DNA of 64,000 nt, from NCBI RefSeq assembly GCF_040783975.1, contig NZ_CP160631.1:496001-560000 (forward strand). Direction: 5' to 3'. The stretch's first letter is position 1. The number at the start of each line of letters is the position of its first letter. Under the pieces are notes generated by a model. That model had not been told where the DNA came from, did not search any database, and worked only from the letters and a program-made list of their open reading frames with translations. This stretch comes from Pantoea sp. Ep11b. Its GTDB lineage: Bacteria; Pseudomonadota; Gammaproteobacteria; Enterobacterales; Enterobacteriaceae. Made by a program: the position numbers and the translations under genes. Below are positions 1 to 7,955 of this stretch, in pieces.

Positions 1-1302
1 GTTGCCCAGCAGCAGCTGGATCATCGCCGCCGTGCGGATAATCTGTGAGCCATTAGTATGATGGGTCCAGCCCAGCGCATAAAGAATCGTCGCAGTGCGA
101 TTAGGAACGGAGGTGGAGGCAAGCTGTTCACACACCGTCATAAAGGCATCCTGCGAGGTCCCGCACAGGCGCGTCACCATGTCCGGGGTGTAACGGCTGG
201 CATGGGCTTTCAGCAGGTTCAGGACGCAGCGCGGATGCGTGAGGCTCTCATCGCGGCGGGCAAAGCCCTTTTCATCCAGCTCATAGTGCCAGCTCTGGCG
301 GTCGTACTGACGGGACGCGGCATCGTAGCCGCTGAACAGGCCGTCGCTGAAGCTGAAGTCCTCTTTGACAATCAGGGCGGCATTGGTAAAGGCGCGCACA
401 TACTCCTGCTGGATCTGATTGTGCTGCAGGAGATAGTTGACGATGCCCATCAGGAAAACCACGTCGCTGCCCGCCCGCAGTGGCGCATAGTGATCGGCTA
501 CCGCCGCTGAACGGTTAAAGCGCGGATCGACCACGATAACCTGGGCGTTGTTATGGATTTTCGCTTCGATGACCCACTTAAACCCCACCGGATGTGCTTC
601 GGCGGGGTTGCCGCCCATAATCATCACTACGTTGGCATTTTTAATGTCATTCCAGTTGTTGGTCATCGCTCCGCGACCAAAGCTCGGCGCGAGTGCGGCG
701 ACAGTCGGGCCGTGACAGAGGCGCGCCTGATTTTCCAGCGCCAGAATCCCCAGCGCCCGGGCAAATTTCTGATCGAGCAGGCCGGTTTCATTGCTGGCGG
801 CGGAAGAGCAGAGCATAGAGGTGGTCGGCCAGCGGTTGACCGTCACGCCCGCCGCATTGGTGGTCTGGAAATGGGCATCGCGGTCCTGCTTCATCAGCCG
901 GGCGATGCGATCAAAGGCTTCTTCCCAGCTGATGCGCTGCCATTTATCGGAACCGGGCGCACGATATTCCGGATATTTCAGTCGCTGCTCGCTGTGAATA
1001 AAGTCGAGCACGCCCGCCCCTTTCGGGCAGAGCGATCCCCGGCTGACCGGATGATCAGGATCGCCTTCGATGTGATAAATCGAGGCGCTGGCATTCTTCG
1101 CCCCATCGCCCAGGCTGTAAATCAGCATGCCGCAGCCGACCGAGCAGTAGGTACAGTTATTGCGGGTTTCTCTGGCGCGGATGAGTTTGAATTCTCTGAC
1201 GCTGGCTAAGGCTGTGGTGGGGGCAAAACCGAGTAGCGCAGCACTGGTTCCCGCCAGGCCGCCTGCACAGATTTTAAAAAAACTCCGTCTGTTTATTTGC
1301 AT
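1..1302 (-). CDS. fdoG: Formate dehydrogenase (FdoG/FdnG type) alpha subunit, 5' part only
   Basis: The first 434 codons are in the window; the gene runs off the left edge with no stop. It is the catalytic molybdopterin subunit that oxidises formate on the periplasmic side of the inner membrane. The N-terminus has a twin-arginine signal (RRSFFK at residues 5-10, then a hydrophobic stretch ending near LALA), followed by the Cys cluster CTYCSVGCG and a later SLCPKGAG Cys that together bind a [4Fe-4S] cluster. At residue 196, where E. coli FdnG and FdoG use selenocysteine (TGA), this gene has TGT (Cys) in the context RLCHGP, and the frame is open throughout. The start is ATG at 1302. Divergence from fdhD and the nearby sodA match the E. 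coli fdoG region, so fdoG is preferred over fdnG. Confidence 0.93.
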   Translation of the reverse strand, partial: MQINRRSFFKICAGGLAGTSAALLGFAPTTALASVREFKLIRARETRNNCTYCSVGCGMLIYSLGDGAKNASASIYHIEGDPDHPVSRGSLCPKGAGVLDFIHSEQRLKYPEYRAPGSDKWQRISWEEAFDRIARLMKQDRDAHFQTTNAAGVTVNRWPTTSMLCSSAASNETGLLDQKFARALGILALENQARLCHGPTVAALAPSFGRGAMTNNWNDIKNANVVMIMGGNPAEAHPVGFKWVIEAKIHNNAQVIVVDPRFNRSAAVADHYAPLRAGSDVVFLMGIVNYLLQHNQIQQEYVRAFTNAALIVKEDFSFSDGLFSGYDAASRQYDRQSWHYELDEKGFARRDESLTHPRCVLNLLKAHASRYTPDMVTRLCGTSQDAFMTVCEQLASTSVPNRTATILYALGWTHHTNGSQIIRTAAMIQLLLGN

Positions 1303-1683
1303 TTTCGTTCTTCTGTATCGGCTCCATTGCGAAGCCCTGCAAAATAACAGTCTTATCTGCGTCTAAGTTGACCAGGGTCAACAGGTTAGTCATTAGTAAT
1401 TCATTTCCTACATTTTGTTAAAAACCCTCGACAGTGAAGGGAAGTTGCAAGCAGATTTTCAGCGGCCGCCACGGATTACTGTTGTTATATGCTTACTGAT
1501 GTTATGCCTGAAAAATGACCCTTCTCATTTTCTGCACCAGCGGGCGCGCCAGCCCGCTGCGACGGTAAAACCGCATGAATTGCCCCGCGGTTTATTTGCG
1601 CAACCCGGGGCTTAGAGGCAGAATCAGGACGCGGCGGAATACGACGCTGAATTTCATCATTTATTAACAACAGGTCATATTTT
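1303..1683. other. fdoG-fdhD divergent intergenic region
   Basis: This 381-nt gap has no convincing gene. It must hold the promoters of the divergent fdoG and fdhD genes. It contains a perfect 14-bp palindrome at 1368-1381 (listed separately) and, nearer fdhD, two overlapping potential stems: AACCGC/GCGGTT (1569-1574 with 1587-1592) and GCCCCG/CGGGGC (1582-1587 with 1606-1611). The two stems share base 1587 and could not both form fully. Confidence 0.6.
1368..1381. promoter_or_regulatory. FNR/CRP-family-like palindrome upstream of fdoG
   Basis: The sequence TTGACCAGGGTCAA is a perfect inverted repeat (TTGACC, 2-bp spacer, GGTCAA). It resembles the FNR consensus TTGAT-N4-ATCAA with one change in each half site. 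It lies 66 bp upstream of the fdoG start codon, a plausible place for a regulator of a respiratory dehydrogenase. The assignment to FNR is inference. Confidence 0.4.
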
Positions 1684-2508
1684 TTGAAAGCTATCCAGCC
1701 TGACTCAGGCGAAGATTTAACAACTCAGGCCGGTGTCAGCATGACGCAGGTGTGGCAGCGTGACGATCTGACGGCCGCCCGTTCAGACTGGCTGGCGGAC
1801 GAAGTGCCGGTGGCGCTGGTCTATAACGGCATCTCTCACGTCGTGATGATGACCACGCCAAAAGATCTGGAGGCGTTTGCGCTGGGCTTTTCGCTCTCGG
1901 AGGGCATTATCGATGCGCCCGGCGACATTTTTGGTATGGATATCGTGCCGGGCTGCGACGGTATAGAGGTGCAGATTGAGCTTTCCAGCCGCCGTTTTAT
2001 GGCCCTCAAAGCGCAGCGCCGCGCCCTGGCAGGGCGGACGGGCTGTGGCGTCTGTGGCGTTGAACAGCTGGAACAGATCGGCAAGCCGCTCTCGCCGCTG
2101 CCCTTTACCCAGACTTTTGCGCTGGACAGGCTGGATCGGGCGCTGGGCGAGCTGAAAGCGTATCAGCCGGTCGGCCAGCTTACCGGCTGTACCCATGCGG
2201 CCGCATGGATCCAGCCCGACGGTCAGCTGGCCGGGGGCTGCGAAGATGTGGGGCGCCATGTGGCGCTGGACAAGCTGCTGGGCTATCGCAGCCAGGCCGA
2301 CTGGGGGCCGGGCGCGGTTCTTGTCTCCAGCCGCGCCAGCTATGAAATGGTGCAGAAGTCCGCCATGTGCGGCGTGGAAATCCTGTTTGCCGTCTCGGCG
2401 GCGACCCGCCTGGCGGTGGAGGTCGCTGAGCGCTGCAACCTGACGCTGGCCGGCTTCAGCAAACCGGGCCGGGCCACCATCTACAGCCACCCTCAGCGGC
2501 TGCGTTAA
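1684..2508 (+). CDS. fdhD: Formate dehydrogenase accessory sulfurtransferase FdhD
   Basis: 274 aa, close to the E. coli protein over its whole length. FdhD carries sulfur from the desulfurase IscS to the molybdenum cofactor of formate dehydrogenases and is needed for their activity. The essential pair is visible as C121-G-V-C124, the same numbering as E. coli when the TTG at 1684 is taken as start; an ATG at 1741 would remove 19 residues and is less likely. Conserved blocks include [26 protein letters not shown] and [11 protein letters not shown]. The gene is divergent from fdoG, its client. It is convergent with the DeoR-type gene and overlaps its stop by 4 nt. Confidence 0.96.
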   Translation: MKAIQPDSGEDLTTQAGVSMTQVWQRDDLTAARSDWLADEVPVALVYNGISHVVMMTTPKDLEAFALGFSLSEGIIDAPGDIFGMDIVPGCDGIEVQIELSSRRFMALKAQRRALAGRTGCGVCGVEQLEQIGKPLSPLPFTQTFALDRLDRALGELKAYQPVGQLTGCTHAAAWIQPDGQLAGGCEDVGRHVALDKLLGYRSQADWGPGAVLVSSRASYEMVQKSAMCGVEILFAVSAATRLAVEVAERCNLTLAGFSKPGRATIYSHPQRLR

Positions 2509-3281
2509 ACCACCATTACCTCCGGCAGTTGCTGCTGCAACGCCGCAAGGGCGGCACCGTCGCCGCCGCCACCGTCGGTAATCAGCAGAGAGATCGCCTG
2601 CGGTGGCGCATAGACCGTGCGGCTGACCACGCCCAGCTTGCTGTGATCGGCCAGCAGATAGCAGGATGCAGACTGCTGCACCATCGCACGCGCAATCGCC
2701 GCTTCGTGCGGATGAAAGCTGGTGGCCCCGCTATCCGCCTCCACGCCCACCGGCGACAGCAGCGCAATATCGGCACGGTAGCGCATAATTTCGCCGACGG
2801 TGATTTCGCCGCGCGTCTGCTGTGCGCCCGCAGACATGCTCCCGCCCAGCAAAATAATCTGATTGTTCAGCGTCTGATCTTCCTCTCCGGCGCTCAGGGC
2901 CAGCGCCGCCTGCAGGCTGTTGGTGAGGATCGTCAGGCCGGAAAGGGCGTGCAGCTCCTCTGCCAGAAACGTGGTGGTGCTGCCCGCGTCCAGGAACAGC
3001 GTCTGTCCGGGCTGCAGCAGCTGCGCAGCTGCGCGGGCGATAGCGCGCTTCTCACGGGTCTGCTGGCTGCGGCGCTCAGTAAGTGGCGGTTCGGCTGGGG
3101 TTTCCAGCGCCACCAGCCCGCCATGCACCCGGCGCGCCAGCCCCAGCGCTTCCAGCTCAATCATGTCCCGGCGCGCGGTTTCGCGAGACACCTCCAGCTC
3201 CCTGATAATGCGTTCGGTACTCACCTGGTTAAGCCGGGTCAGTAAGGCACAGATACGGTGAAGACGCATTTCCTGCAGCAT
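2505..3281 (-). CDS. DeoR-family transcriptional regulator
   Basis: 258 aa from ATG 3281, preceded by AAGGAAA; a longer upstream reading frame lacks a ribosome site and is ignored. The N-terminal ~55 residues form a DeoR-type winged helix-turn-helix ([12 protein letters not shown]... [25 protein letters not shown]). The C-terminal DeoRC sensor fold shows [16 protein letters not shown] and [11 protein letters not shown], the region that binds sugar-phosphate-like effectors in this family. It is divergently transcribed from the class III aminotransferase gene with a 206-bp gap containing two tandem 18-bp repeats, so it most likely controls that gene and itself. The effector is unknown. The stop overlaps the fdhD stop. 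Confidence 0.88.
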   Translation of the reverse strand: MLQEMRLHRICALLTRLNQVSTERIIRELEVSRETARRDMIELEALGLARRVHGGLVALETPAEPPLTERRSQQTREKRAIARAAAQLLQPGQTLFLDAGSTTTFLAEELHALSGLTILTNSLQAALALSAGEEDQTLNNQIILLGGSMSAGAQQTRGEITVGEIMRYRADIALLSPVGVEADSGATSFHPHEAAIARAMVQQSASCYLLADHSKLGVVSRTVYAPPQAISLLITDGGGGDGAALAALQQQLPEVMVV

Positions 3282-3386
3282 AGTGGTTTCCTTATAAAGC
3301 GCGAAGAGCACGGATAATACGCCAGTCGGGCGCTGGCGTCCGTCTGAATCGGGGGCCAGCTTAGCGCGACTCCTTGCCGCCGTCAT

Positions 3387-3422
3387 GTGTATTTTATTGC
3401 ATTTGTGTATTTTGTTGCATTT
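3387..3422. promoter_or_regulatory. Two tandem 18-bp repeats, candidate DeoR-family operator
   Basis: GTGTATTTTATTGCATTT (3387-3404) is followed immediately by GTGTATTTTGTTGCATTT (3405-3422), differing at one base. The pair lies between the divergent regulator and aminotransferase genes. DeoR-family proteins commonly bind short direct repeats, so an operator role is reasonable but inferred. Confidence 0.55.
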
Positions 3423-3487
3423 TTGGCGCAGGCAGGCATGATAAGGGCATCCGCTCTTCCCCTTTATCCCTGAAACCGGAGTCAATT

Positions 3488-4828
3488 ATGGCCACGCGTT
3501 CCACCATTATGGATACCAACAGTTTTCGTGCCGAACATGCCGCTGCGCTGGACAGCGAGACGCGCAAGCTGACCGATAAACGCAGCAAGGTGCTTGGTGA
3601 ATCCTATCGCCTGTTCTATCGCAAGCCGGTTCATCTGGTGCGGGGAGAGGGGCAGTATCTGTGGGATGCGGCGGGCGATAAATATCTCGACGTCTACAAC
3701 AATGTGGCCAGCATTGGTCACTGTCATCCGGCCGTGACTGACGCGGTGACGCAGCAGATGAAAAGGCTGAACACCCACACCCGTTATCTGCATGAAAATA
3801 TTCTCGACTACAGCGAAGCACTGCTGGCGACGACACCTGCGGCGATCGATCGCGCCATGTATATGTGTACCGGCTCGGAAGCCAACGATCTGGCGATCCG
3901 CGTAGCGCGCGCCTTCAGCGGCGGCACCGGGATTATCGTCACCAAAGAGGCCTATCACGGCACCAGCGAGCTGACCTCCGGGGCCTCTCCGGCGCTGGGC
4001 AGCGGGCAACCGCTGGCGCCGACCACCCGGCTGGTGATGCCGCCGGATGCTTATCGCGTGGATGCCCCGGATCTGGGCGACTGGTTCGCCAGCCAGATTC
4101 AGCAGCAGATTGATGATATGGCCGCGCACGGCATTAAGTTTGCCGGATTCCTGGCGGATTCGATCTTCTCGTCGGACGGCGTCCTGCCCGACCCGCGCGG
4201 CTTCCTGAAAAAAGCCGTCGAGGTGGTGCATGCCAACGGCGGTATCTTTATTGCCGATGAAGTTCAGCCAGGCTTTGGCCGCACCGGCGACGCGTTCTGG
4301 GGCTTTGGCCGTCACGATGTGGTGCCCGATCTGATCACCACCGGCAAGCCGATGGGCAACGGCATCCCGGTCTCCGGACTGCTGGCAAAAAGCGAGGTGC
4401 TGGCCGCCTTCAGCGACTCGATTCCTTACTTCAATACCTTTGGCGGCAACCCGGTCGCGATGGCGGCGGCGCAGGCGGTGCTGAAAGTGATCACCGAAGA
4501 GGGATTACAGGAACACAGCCGCGTGGTCGGTGCGAAGCTGCTGGCTGAGCTGCGTACGCTGATGGATCGCTTTGAGTGCGTGGGGGATGTGCGCGGTGCC
4601 GGGCTGTTTATCGGCTTTGAACTGGTCACCGATCGTCACAGCAAAACGCCGGATAAGACGCTGGCGCTGGATCTGATTGAGAAGCTGCGTGAACATCGCG
4701 TGCTGACCTCGGTCGCCGGCCCCTATGGGAATGTACTGAAACTGCGCCCGCCTCTGGCTTTCCAGGAAAGCGACATCGACTGGCTGGTGGGGGCGCTCGA
4801 CAGCGCACTGCGCGAGCTGGGTCGCTAA
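3488..4828 (+). CDS. Class III PLP-dependent aminotransferase
   Basis: 446 aa from ATG 3488 (an upstream in-frame extension to 3374 is probably not translated, since it runs through the repeats). Fold-type I, class III: cofactor phosphate motif GSEAN at 129-133, IADEVQPGFGR with the pyridine-binding Asp257, and the PLP lysine K287 in ITTGKPMGNG. The family includes omega-amino acid transaminases, alanine-glyoxylate aminotransferase 2 and the phospholyases that act on phosphoethanolamine or phosphohydroxylysine. Which substrate is used cannot be read from the sequence. The neighbouring divergent DeoR-type gene suggests local, substrate-induced control and a catabolic role (inference). No kinase or transporter gene lies beside it. 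Confidence 0.88.
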   Translation: MATRSTIMDTNSFRAEHAAALDSETRKLTDKRSKVLGESYRLFYRKPVHLVRGEGQYLWDAAGDKYLDVYNNVASIGHCHPAVTDAVTQQMKRLNTHTRYLHENILDYSEALLATTPAAIDRAMYMCTGSEANDLAIRVARAFSGGTGIIVTKEAYHGTSELTSGASPALGSGQPLAPTTRLVMPPDAYRVDAPDLGDWFASQIQQQIDDMAAHGIKFAGFLADSIFSSDGVLPDPRGFLKKAVEVVHANGGIFIADEVQPGFGRTGDAFWGFGRHDVVPDLITTGKPMGNGIPVSGLLAKSEVLAAFSDSIPYFNTFGGNPVAMAAAQAVLKVITEEGLQEHSRVVGAKLLAELRTLMDRFECVGDVRGAGLFIGFELVTDRHSKTPDKTLALDLIEKLREHRVLTSVAGPYGNVLKLRPPLAFQESDIDWLVGALDSALRELGR

Positions 4829-5016
4829 GGCAAAGGGCAGGGCAGGCGCGGCATCCGGGCAGATGGCGCGCCTGCATAACCGTGGGCGCGATCCGATCTC
4901 TGTAAGCAGAGCGTGCAGCTGCCCGCTGTAAAAACAACGGGTTGCTTTTGCCGGGTTTCGCAAATCCTTATGGTTATTAGGGCATTGATTACCCTTTTAC
5001 GCTACATGAATTTAAC

Positions 5017-5022
5017 TATAAT
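5017..5022 (+). promoter_or_regulatory. Candidate -10 box of sodA
   Basis: A perfect TATAAT sits 68 bp upstream of the sodA ATG, with a weak -35 (TTTTAC, 4995-5000) at 16-bp spacing. A weak -35 fits an activator-dependent promoter; in E. coli sodA is controlled by SoxS, Fur, ArcA and others, but I do not see a clear site for any of them here. Confidence 0.45.
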
Positions 5023-5089
5023 GATTCGACTGCTTACGCGGCACGTCCCGAATCTGTCGTGCTGCTCATATTAAATGGAGAGGAAGAAC

Positions 5090-5707
5090 ATGAGTTATTC
5101 ACTGCCATCCCTGCCTTACGCATACGACGCACTGGAACCGCATTTCGACAAGCAGACGATGGAAATCCATCACACTAAACATCACCAGACCTATGTGAAC
5201 AACGCCAACGCGGCGCTGGAAGGCACTGAATTTGCCGATCTGCCGGTCGACGAGCTGATCACCAAACTGGATCAGCTGCCAGCAGACAAAAAAGGTCCGC
5301 TGCGCAACAACGCAGGCGGTCACGCGAACCACAGCCTGTTCTGGAAAGGCCTGAAAACCGGCACCACCCTGCAGGGCGACCTGAAAGCGGCTATCGAGAA
5401 AGATTTCGGCAGCGTGGAAAAATTCCAGGAAGAGTTCGAGAAAGCCGCAGCGACCCGTTTCGGTTCAGGCTGGGCGTGGCTGGTTAAGAAAGGCGACAAG
5501 CTGGCCGTGGTCTCAACCGCAAACCAGGATAACCCGCTGATGGGTGAAGCGGTTGCCGGCGTATCTGGCTTCCCGATCATCGGTCTGGATGTGTGGGAAC
5601 ACGCTTACTACCTGAAGTATCAGAACAAGCGTCCTGACTACATCAAAGCGTTCTGGAACGTGGTTAACTGGGACGAAGCGGCAGCCCGCTTCGCTGCAGC
5701 GCAGTAA
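5090..5707 (+). CDS. sodA: Manganese superoxide dismutase
   Basis: 205 aa, very close to E. coli SodA. It converts superoxide to hydrogen peroxide and oxygen in the cytoplasm. The metal ligands are visible: the His of [10 protein letters not shown] near residue 27, the His of NHSLFW near 81, and Asp and His in LDVWEHAYY. The start is ATG 5090 behind GAGAGGAAG; five codons of upstream frame are not needed. It is followed by a clear Rho-independent terminator and appears monocistronic. Confidence 0.98.
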   Translation: MSYSLPSLPYAYDALEPHFDKQTMEIHHTKHHQTYVNNANAALEGTEFADLPVDELITKLDQLPADKKGPLRNNAGGHANHSLFWKGLKTGTTLQGDLKAAIEKDFGSVEKFQEEFEKAAATRFGSGWAWLVKKGDKLAVVSTANQDNPLMGEAVAGVSGFPIIGLDVWEHAYYLKYQNKRPDYIKAFWNVVNWDEAAARFAAAQ

Positions 5708-5730
5708 GTTAATCCGGCGTTAACCGCTCA

Positions 5731-5763
5731 ACCGGTGAAATCTATTTCGCCGGTTTTTTTTTG
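5731..5763 (+). terminator. Rho-independent terminator of sodA
   Basis: Stem ACCGGTGAAA / TTTCGCCGGT (one wobble pair) with a 4-nt loop, followed by a run of nine T, 24 bp after the sodA stop. Confidence 0.9.
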
Positions 5764-5901
5764 CTTTATATTGCGCATTCTCAGATGGAACCAGAAATCG
5801 TCATAAATCAGTTTTAATGTTATTCCGCATTAACCTGCCGTTGATATTGGCTATGTTATTTTCAGTGACAATCCTGCTTAACCCACTGTGTGTCGCTGAC
5901 T

Positions 5902-6870
5902 ATGTCCATTATAACTACTCACGAAACTACGACAGATTCCTCTGCTTCGCTTTTTTTTCAGTTAATTAGTGGTAAATATGTTCCGGATAAACTCTGGATA
6001 AGTAAACGGTTCCGGATGAAATTTGTCTTAAGGACCTTAATATCACCACTGACGACGCTGCATTATCTGGATGCCCTGTCGCGTCTGCCGCAATTGCCTC
6101 TGCTGATGAGCACCCAGGGTCTGCTGCCCGCCAAGCTGCACCGGCCTTATCTGCGTTCAGGACTGAGTATTGCTGCGCGTGCGCAGGCGATTCTCGATCA
6201 TTATACCCTGATGAATAACCTGGAAAATCCTGCGCTGCGTCAGCTGCTGCAGAGCGCCACCGATAATCCGCTGGCGGCGCTGACCGGTAAAAACGGCGAA
6301 GCCTTCTTACTCTCCTGCAGTTCAGGCTATTTTGACCGCGAAGGCGAAGTAACGCTGGTGTTGCGTTATAACGACGAAATTATCGCGTCGCTTTCATTTT
6401 CTATTCTTAATGAGAATAACCAGCGCACCTTATTAATTGGCGGATTACAGGGGCCGCGGAAACATATCAATAATGAGGTCATCCGTGAAGCGACAAAAGC
6501 CGCGCAGGGTCTCTTCCCGAAACGCTTGTTAATGGAAGCGGTGTTTATTGTTGCGAAACAGTGTGGCGTTGAGAAGATTCTGGCGGTGGGTGATGAGACA
6601 CACGTCTTCCGCAGTCTGCGCTATCGCCACAGCAAAGGGGATAAGTTCTTTGCCAGCTACAGTGAATTCTGGCTGTCGCTGAGTGGAGAGGCACGCAGTG
6701 ACGGGATGTTTACCCTGCCGCTGAGCCTGCCGCGTAAAACGCTGGAGGAGATCGCCAGCAAGAAGCGCGCAGAGTACCGCCGTCGCTATGAACTGCTGGA
6801 TGCGCTGGCAGAACAGGTCTGTGCCGCCGCTGGCGAACGCAAAGCCGATGTCGATCAGGCTGCGGCCTGA
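5902..6870 (+). CDS. VirK/YbjX family protein (DUF535)
   Basis: 322 aa from ATG 5902 (a GTG at 5890 in the same frame is the alternative; neither has a strong ribosome site). The whole length matches the VirK/YbjX family: hydrophobic N-terminal third, GYFDREGEVTLVLRYNDE in the middle, and the HVFRSLRYRHSKGDKFFASYSEFW block near the C-terminus. Members are linked to virulence in Shigella and Salmonella and to resistance to host peptides, but the biochemical activity is not known. No signal peptide is seen. The upstream ~140 bp is distinctly AT-rich compared with the flanks. The gene stands alone between the sodA terminator and convergent yibL. Confidence 0.85.
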   Translation: MSIITTHETTTDSSASLFFQLISGKYVPDKLWISKRFRMKFVLRTLISPLTTLHYLDALSRLPQLPLLMSTQGLLPAKLHRPYLRSGLSIAARAQAILDHYTLMNNLENPALRQLLQSATDNPLAALTGKNGEAFLLSCSSGYFDREGEVTLVLRYNDEIIASLSFSILNENNQRTLLIGGLQGPRKHINNEVIREATKAAQGLFPKRLLMEAVFIVAKQCGVEKILAVGDETHVFRSLRYRHSKGDKFFASYSEFWLSLSGEARSDGMFTLPLSLPRKTLEEIASKKRAEYRRRYELLDALAEQVCAAAGERKADVDQAAA

Positions 6871-6878
6871 TCGACGCT

Positions 6879-7241
6879 TCAGAAGGCGGTTCTGGCGAAG
6901 CCGGTCATCACTTTCAGGCCCATTTCACGTCCCAGCGCGGTCATTGGATGCACCACTACCAGGCCGCGCACGCTTTTCTTCAGCGCACCCAGATTAGCCT
7001 GCTCTTTTTTGGTAATTTCGCGGCTGAAGCCCATTTTCTGCAACTTCTGCGCTTCGGCACTCAGCTTTTCAACCCGCTGATTGCGCAGACGCTCGATCTC
7101 CGTGACCAGCGTTTCTTTCTCTTTCAGCAGTGCGCCCAGTTTCTCGGTGTCACCCGACTCCAGTAACTGCGGCTCTTTGCGGTTCAGTGCGTCCAGCTTA
7201 TCGCTGAGAAGTTTGATTTCGTTCTTTTCTTGCTCTTTCAT
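6879..7241 (-). CDS. yibL: YibL family ribosome-associated protein (DUF2810)
   Basis: 120 aa, nearly colinear with E. coli YibL. The N-terminal two thirds is a charged, coiled-coil-like helix ([18 protein letters not shown]... [21 protein letters not shown]). The C-terminal third holds the conserved [18 protein letters not shown] and [15 protein letters not shown] blocks. The E. coli protein has been found with ribosomes; a precise function is not established. It lies just downstream of the mtl operon on the same strand, as in E. coli, but a strong terminator separates them. Confidence 0.93.
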   Translation of the reverse strand: MKEQEKNEIKLLSDKLDALNRKEPQLLESGDTEKLGALLKEKETLVTEIERLRNQRVEKLSAEAQKLQKMGFSREITKKEQANLGALKKSVRGLVVVHPMTALGREMGLKVMTGFARTAF

Positions 7242-7313
7242 GACAACAACTCGTTGAGGAAAACAGGCTAAGGATACACCAAATCGGATGCGGGTTCCCG
7301 CTCAGCGTAAGAC

Positions 7314-7337
7314 AAAAAAGGCGCCGCAGAGGGCGCC
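7314..7337 (-). terminator. Rho-independent terminator of mtlADR
   Basis: On the minus strand: GGCGCC, 6-nt loop CTCTGC, GGCGCC, then six T. It lies 8 nt past the mtlR stop and ends the mannitol operon before yibL. Confidence 0.92.
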
Positions 7338-7345
7338 TGACGGGA

Positions 7346-7948
7346 TTAGCTGCCGGGCTTTTTAAACGCCTGCCTGGTGCTGATGCGGGCGATCAGTTCG
7401 GTGAGTGACAGGACCATGGTGGATCGCACCATCTGCAGATAGCGCTGCTGCTGCATACTGCGCAGCTCCGCATCGTCGGTGTGAAACACCGGGGCAGGCG
7501 GCCAGGCGGTGACACAGTGCAGCTCACCAAACGGGCCGAGGATTTCATCGTCGGTGAAACGGTAGTCGGCGGTATCGTGGTTCAGCTCTTCGCGCAGCGC
7601 CAGCAGCAGTTCGCCATCTTCATATTCGTGCCGGCTGATAACGCCCAGGCCATAAATCAGTTTCAGGCGAACCGAGAGTTCGCCCAGCGGACCATCGCCC
7701 AGCAGCAGTGGCTCCACGGCATACTTCACCGCATAGTCATCTTTGCGGAACACCTGCAGCACCAGCAGATTGACTGCTTCAGCCAATAGCTCAACGGCGG
7801 CGATAAGAAAGCTTCTCACCGAACGACCGGCGTTCAGGCGCTCAAGCACCCGGTTCTCAAAAGCTTGCTTCTCTTCCATTATTGCCTGCATGGGTTCAAT
7901 ACCGCCGTTGGGCGCAGGCGAACTGCGCCCGGCTTGCGTCACTAACAC
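7346..7948 (-). CDS. mtlR: Mannitol operon repressor MtlR
   Basis: Up to 200 aa; close to E. coli MtlR (FENRVLERLNAGRSVRSFLIAAVELL, FRKDDYAVKYAVEPLL, DDEILGPFGELHCV, MVLSLTELIARIS). MtlR represses mtl expression, in E. coli in part by binding the phosphocarrier HPr rather than by a classical DNA-binding domain; no helix-turn-helix is obvious. The start is uncertain: GTG at 7948, GTG at 7942 or the ATG at residue 20. The E. coli protein also carries about 20 residues before the equivalent Met, so a GTG start is favoured. It is the last gene of mtlA-mtlD-mtlR, 7 nt after mtlD. Confidence 0.95.
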   Translation of the reverse strand: MLVTQAGRSSPAPNGGIEPMQAIMEEKQAFENRVLERLNAGRSVRSFLIAAVELLAEAVNLLVLQVFRKDDYAVKYAVEPLLLGDGPLGELSVRLKLIYGLGVISRHEYEDGELLLALREELNHDTADYRFTDDEILGPFGELHCVTAWPPAPVFHTDDAELRSMQQQRYLQMVRSTMVLSLTELIARISTRQAFKKPGS

Positions 7949-7955
7949 GCGCGCA

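Noticed and set aside
58-1209. Plus-strand reading frames across 58-1209
   Set aside because: They are the antisense of the fdoG coding sequence, which is strongly supported on the minus strand.
3282-3485. N-terminal extension of the DeoR-type regulator to 3485
   Set aside because: It would be translated from the promoter region and through the tandem repeats, has no ribosome site, and the family normally starts right at the helix-turn-helix (ATG 3281 with AAGGAAA).
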